Shown here: piece after piece, positions 61,409 through 64,000 of the stretch
Layout of the letters: each line of letters starts with the position of its first letter
How positions within the stretch are numbered: position 1 is the stretch's first letter
DNA from: Thalassospira xiamenensis M-5 = DSM 17429
Lineage (GTDB): Bacteria; Pseudomonadota; Alphaproteobacteria; Rhodospirillales; Thalassospiraceae
Reading direction: 5' to 3'
DNA: 64,000 bases
Assembly: GCF_000300235.2 (NCBI RefSeq)
Contig: NZ_CP004388.1
Coordinates: 3,542,001-3,606,000 of the forward strand
Position numbers and translations under genes: made by a program
Notes under the pieces: model-generated
The model's database searches: none
What the model was told of the DNA's origin: nothing
What the model saw: the letters and a program-made list of their open reading frames with translations, nothing else

Positions 61409-62332
61409 ATGGCTGCCCAACCAAGCATAAAGCAGCTCAAATATCTGGTCGCATTGTCGGAAACCGGCCATTTTGGCCGGGCTGCCGAAGCGTGTTTTAT
61501 CACGCAACCAAGCCTGTCGGCTGCCATCAGCGAGCTTGAAAACCTGCTTGGCGCCCAGTTGGTGGAACGCAACAAGCGTCAGGTCCTGATCACGCCGCTT
61601 GGACGTGAAGTTGTCTCGCGGGCGCGAAATATTCTTCAGGAAGTTGATGAACTGACCATGATGGCGCAGTCAGCGACCGAACCCCTTTCAGGTCCGATCA
61701 ATTTTGGCGTGATCCCGACAATCGGCCCCTATCTTTTGCCTGATGTCATCAACCGCCTCAGGGCAGGTTTCCCGAAATTGCAGCCCTTCCTGCGCGAAGA
61801 CCAGACAGCCAAGCTTATAGAACTTCTGGCCGCCGGAAAACTTGATATCGCATTGATTGCCCTGCCGATCGAGGAAAACTGGCTCGAAGAAATGGACCTG
61901 TTCGAAGACAGATTCGTTTTTGCCTGCAGCCCGGACAATCCGCTGACGCGCAAAAAGAAAATCGACATCACCGACATCAAGGATGAAAAGCTGCTGCTGC
62001 TTGAGGACGGCCACTGCCTGCGCGATCAGGCATTGGAAGTCTGCCAGAAAGCCGGCTGGAGCAAATCTGCCGATTTCCAGGCCAACAGCCTGTCAACGCT
62101 GGTTCAGATGGTATCGGCCGGGATCGGCTCCACCCTGCTTCCGGAAATGTCGCTGGAGGTGGAGGCGCGCCGCCCCGACTCTCTCGCCATCCTTCCTTTC
62201 CAGAATCCGGTTCCGGTTCGACGTATAGGACTGGTCTGGCGGCGCAGTTCCGCCCGTAAAAAGGAGTTCCGCCAGTTGGGGACCTATTTGCGCAATACAC
62301 TTGAAACCTGTGAACGATCACATGTCGCCTGA
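61409..62332 (+). CDS. oxyR: OxyR, hydrogen-peroxide-sensing LysR regulator
   Basis: A 307-residue LysR regulator. The helix-turn-helix (QLKYLVALSETGHFGRAAEA, TQPSLSAAISELENLLGAQL) is OxyR-like. The redox pair is C203 and C212 in LEDGHCLRDQALEVC, the OxyR signature. H2O2 oxidises the pair and switches on targets such as the divergent ahpC. Confidence 0.96.
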   Translation: MAAQPSIKQLKYLVALSETGHFGRAAEACFITQPSLSAAISELENLLGAQLVERNKRQVLITPLGREVVSRARNILQEVDELTMMAQSATEPLSGPINFGVIPTIGPYLLPDVINRLRAGFPKLQPFLREDQTAKLIELLAAGKLDIALIALPIEENWLEEMDLFEDRFVFACSPDNPLTRKKKIDITDIKDEKLLLLEDGHCLRDQALEVCQKAGWSKSADFQANSLSTLVQMVSAGIGSTLLPEMSLEVEARRPDSLAILPFQNPVPVRRIGLVWRRSSARKKEFRQLGTYLRNTLETCERSHVA

Positions 62333-62386
62333 TTGTGCAGTACCACCCAGCCCATTTGGATAAGCCACGGGACCGGACGATAGCCG

Positions 62387-63349
62387 ATGCTGCCAATCAA
62401 GGATAACAACCCGACGACAATCACCCCATGGGTGACCTATGGCCTGATCGCCGTTAATGTCGTCGTGTTCCTGTTAACCATGTCCCTTGCACCGCAAAGC
62501 CAGTTTCAGGTCAATTTGCAATATGGTGCCATTCCAGCGGTTCTGTTCGGGAATGCCCAATTACCCCCGCAGCTTGCCGTTTTTCCGCCGGGCTTTGAAT
62601 TCCTGTCGATCTTTAGCGCCATGTTCATGCATGGCGGCTGGATGCATATCGGCGGCAACATGCTGTATCTTTGGGTATTCGGCAACAATGTCGAAGACGC
62701 CATGGGGCATTTCAGATTTCTGGTGTTTTACCTTGTTTGCGGTATTGCCGCCGCACTCGGCCATGGCTTGCTTGATACCACATCGCAAATTCCGATGATC
62801 GGCGCATCCGGGGCGCTGGCCGGGGTATTGGGGGCCTATTTCCTTCTGTTTCCCAAGGCACGGGTTCTGGTGTGGTTCTTCTGGGTCTTTATCTTTTACG
62901 TTCCGGCGGTTGCCGTCCTTGGTCTCTGGATCGGCATGCAGTTCGTCAATCTGTCGAGTGGTGCCGAACAGGGGGTGGCCATTCTGGCCCATATTGCCGG
63001 TTTCTTTGCCGGTCTGGCGCTGATCCCGTTCTTTAAATATCGCTATATCCCGCTTTGGCAGGGCGGCCCCAAACAGGTCCCGGTTTTCGGTGTTTACCGG
63101 CCAGGTCGCAAAAGCAATGCAACCAATGCCTCACCACCGCCGTGGGCCGCGGCATACGAGGCCGAACGTGCGGCACGCCGTGAACGGATGAAACGTGCGG
63201 GCCGTGGACCATGGGGACGCCCGGGTGAAACCAATATGGATAAATCCCCGTGGGGCCGGTATCAGCCGCCAAAGCCACAACCAAAACCAGGTGTGGGCGT
63301 ACCAAAAGTTACGCGCTTGCATCGCGGGGATGAACCCGACAATACTTGA
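62387..63349 (+). CDS. Rhomboid-family intramembrane serine protease
   Basis: A 320-residue membrane protein with six or more segments. The catalytic serine is S141 in GASGALAG and the catalytic histidine is H202 in ILAHIAGFFAG. The family HGGWMHIGGNMLYLW motif is at about residues 82-96. A soluble, basic, proline-rich tail of about 90 residues follows the last helix. Substrates are unknown. Confidence 0.93.
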   Translation: MLPIKDNNPTTITPWVTYGLIAVNVVVFLLTMSLAPQSQFQVNLQYGAIPAVLFGNAQLPPQLAVFPPGFEFLSIFSAMFMHGGWMHIGGNMLYLWVFGNNVEDAMGHFRFLVFYLVCGIAAALGHGLLDTTSQIPMIGASGALAGVLGAYFLLFPKARVLVWFFWVFIFYVPAVAVLGLWIGMQFVNLSSGAEQGVAILAHIAGFFAGLALIPFFKYRYIPLWQGGPKQVPVFGVYRPGRKSNATNASPPPWAAAYEAERAARRERMKRAGRGPWGRPGETNMDKSPWGRYQPPKPQPKPGVGVPKVTRLHRGDEPDNT

Positions 63350-63382
63350 TCAAAGTCTTTCCAACCGAACCGGGGAACGATC

Positions 63383-64000
63383 ATGCGCGCTGCCTTTTTC
63401 ACCGAATATCAGGGTCCAATTGAAGTCAGGAAATTGGACGATCCGACACCGGAAAATGACGGCGTTGTCATCAAGGTTGGGGCGACCGGGCTGTGCCGAA
63501 GCGACTGGCACGGCTGGATGGGCCATGATTCCGATGTGAAACTGCCCCACGTTCCCGGCCATGAATTTGCCGGCACCATCGAAGCGGTTGGCAAGGATAT
63601 CAAACGCTGGAAAGTCGGCGACCGGGTCACGGTCCCGTTCGTTTCGGGCTGCGGCCATTGCCCGGAATGCCACAGCGGCAATCATCAGGTGTGTGATCAT
63701 CAGTTCCAGCCGGGCTTTACCCATTGGGGAAGCTTTGCCGAATATGTCGCGATTGACTATGCCGATACCAATCTGGTGCGCCTGCCCGATGAAATGGATT
63801 TCGCCACCGCCGCCAGCCTTGGCTGTCGTTTCGCCACCAGTTTCCGTGGCGTGATTGACCAGGGCAAAGTCAGTGCCGGTCAAATCGTGGCCGTTCACGG
63901 CTGTGGCGGTGTAGGGCTTTCAGCCATCATGATCGCAGCAGCAGCTGGTGCGCGCGTAATCGCGGTTGATATCGACGATGCCAAGCTTGACCTTGCCCGT
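63383..64000 (+). CDS. Zinc-dependent alcohol dehydrogenase, MDR superfamily (5' part)
   Basis: The first 206 codons of a medium-chain dehydrogenase; the gene runs off the right edge. Catalytic-zinc ligands are visible (Cys in [14 protein letters not shown] in VPGHEFAG), as are structural-zinc cysteines ([18 protein letters not shown]) and the start of the Rossmann fold ([21 protein letters not shown]). ATG at 63383 has GGGGA upstream. The substrate is unknown. Confidence 0.92.
   Translation, partial: MRAAFFTEYQGPIEVRKLDDPTPENDGVVIKVGATGLCRSDWHGWMGHDSDVKLPHVPGHEFAGTIEAVGKDIKRWKVGDRVTVPFVSGCGHCPECHSGNHQVCDHQFQPGFTHWGSFAEYVAIDYADTNLVRLPDEMDFATAASLGCRFATSFRGVIDQGKVSAGQIVAVHGCGGVGLSAIMIAAAAGARVIAVDIDDAKLDLAR

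Overview
The window reads as chromosomal DNA of a facultatively anaerobic, marine-type alphaproteobacterium, most likely Thalassospira or a close relative in the Rhodospirillales. That placement is inferred from protein character, gene order and a GC content somewhat above 50 percent; no search was run. Essential genes (rpoD, dnaG, carAB, greA, uvrB, an Ile2-type tRNA) lie among denitrification, potassium transport, redox and small-RNA loci. The only clear mobile element is one IS1182-type insertion.

Layout. 1-4000: nitric oxide reductase genes norC-norB-norQ-norD (norD cut by the edge) and a RIC/YtfE-type iron-centre repair gene. 4100-6800: ubiT-ubiU-ubiV, the oxygen-independent ubiquinone hydroxylation system. 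6840-6965: a candidate FNR-activated small RNA. 7000-15900: nosR-nosZ-nosD-nosF-nosY-nosL-nosX for nitrous oxide reductase. Five promoters in this block carry a TTGAC-N4-GTCAA type dyad, so NO reduction, N2O reduction, Fe-S repair, anaerobic quinone synthesis and the small RNA look like one low-oxygen/NO regulon. 16100-24330: kdpFABC with kdpD and kdpE; kdpD carries an apparent one-base deletion. 24560-34900: a long palindrome, tRNA-Ile2, rpoD, dnaG, yqeY, carA, carB and greA. 35000-38800: a GNAT protein, an Lrp/AsnC regulator, trxB and a LysR regulator of LsrB/VtlR type.

38900-41530 is the most unusual stretch. Two tandem small-RNA genes lie downstream of the LsrB-like gene, each with a LysR-type T-N11-A box at the same distance upstream. 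A membrane-bound class III nucleotidyl cyclase follows. Two more tandem small-RNA genes then lie on the opposite strand. All four share a GTCT-CCC(C)-AGAC type hairpin, other C-rich loops or linkers, and an intrinsic terminator.

41900-64000: an EF-G-like GTPase, dps, the IS1182-type element (inserted in a terminator it duplicated), a TRAP-transporter catabolic operon (DUF1445, dctPQM, DUF2848, amidase) with its LysR regulator and a perfect dyad operator, msrP, a solute-binding protein, uvrB, an aspartate aminotransferase, an alpha/beta hydrolase, ahpD-ahpC divergent from oxyR, a rhomboid protease and the start of a zinc alcohol dehydrogenase.

All functional calls come from reading motifs and gene order by eye. 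Small-RNA ends are estimates from promoter and terminator positions.
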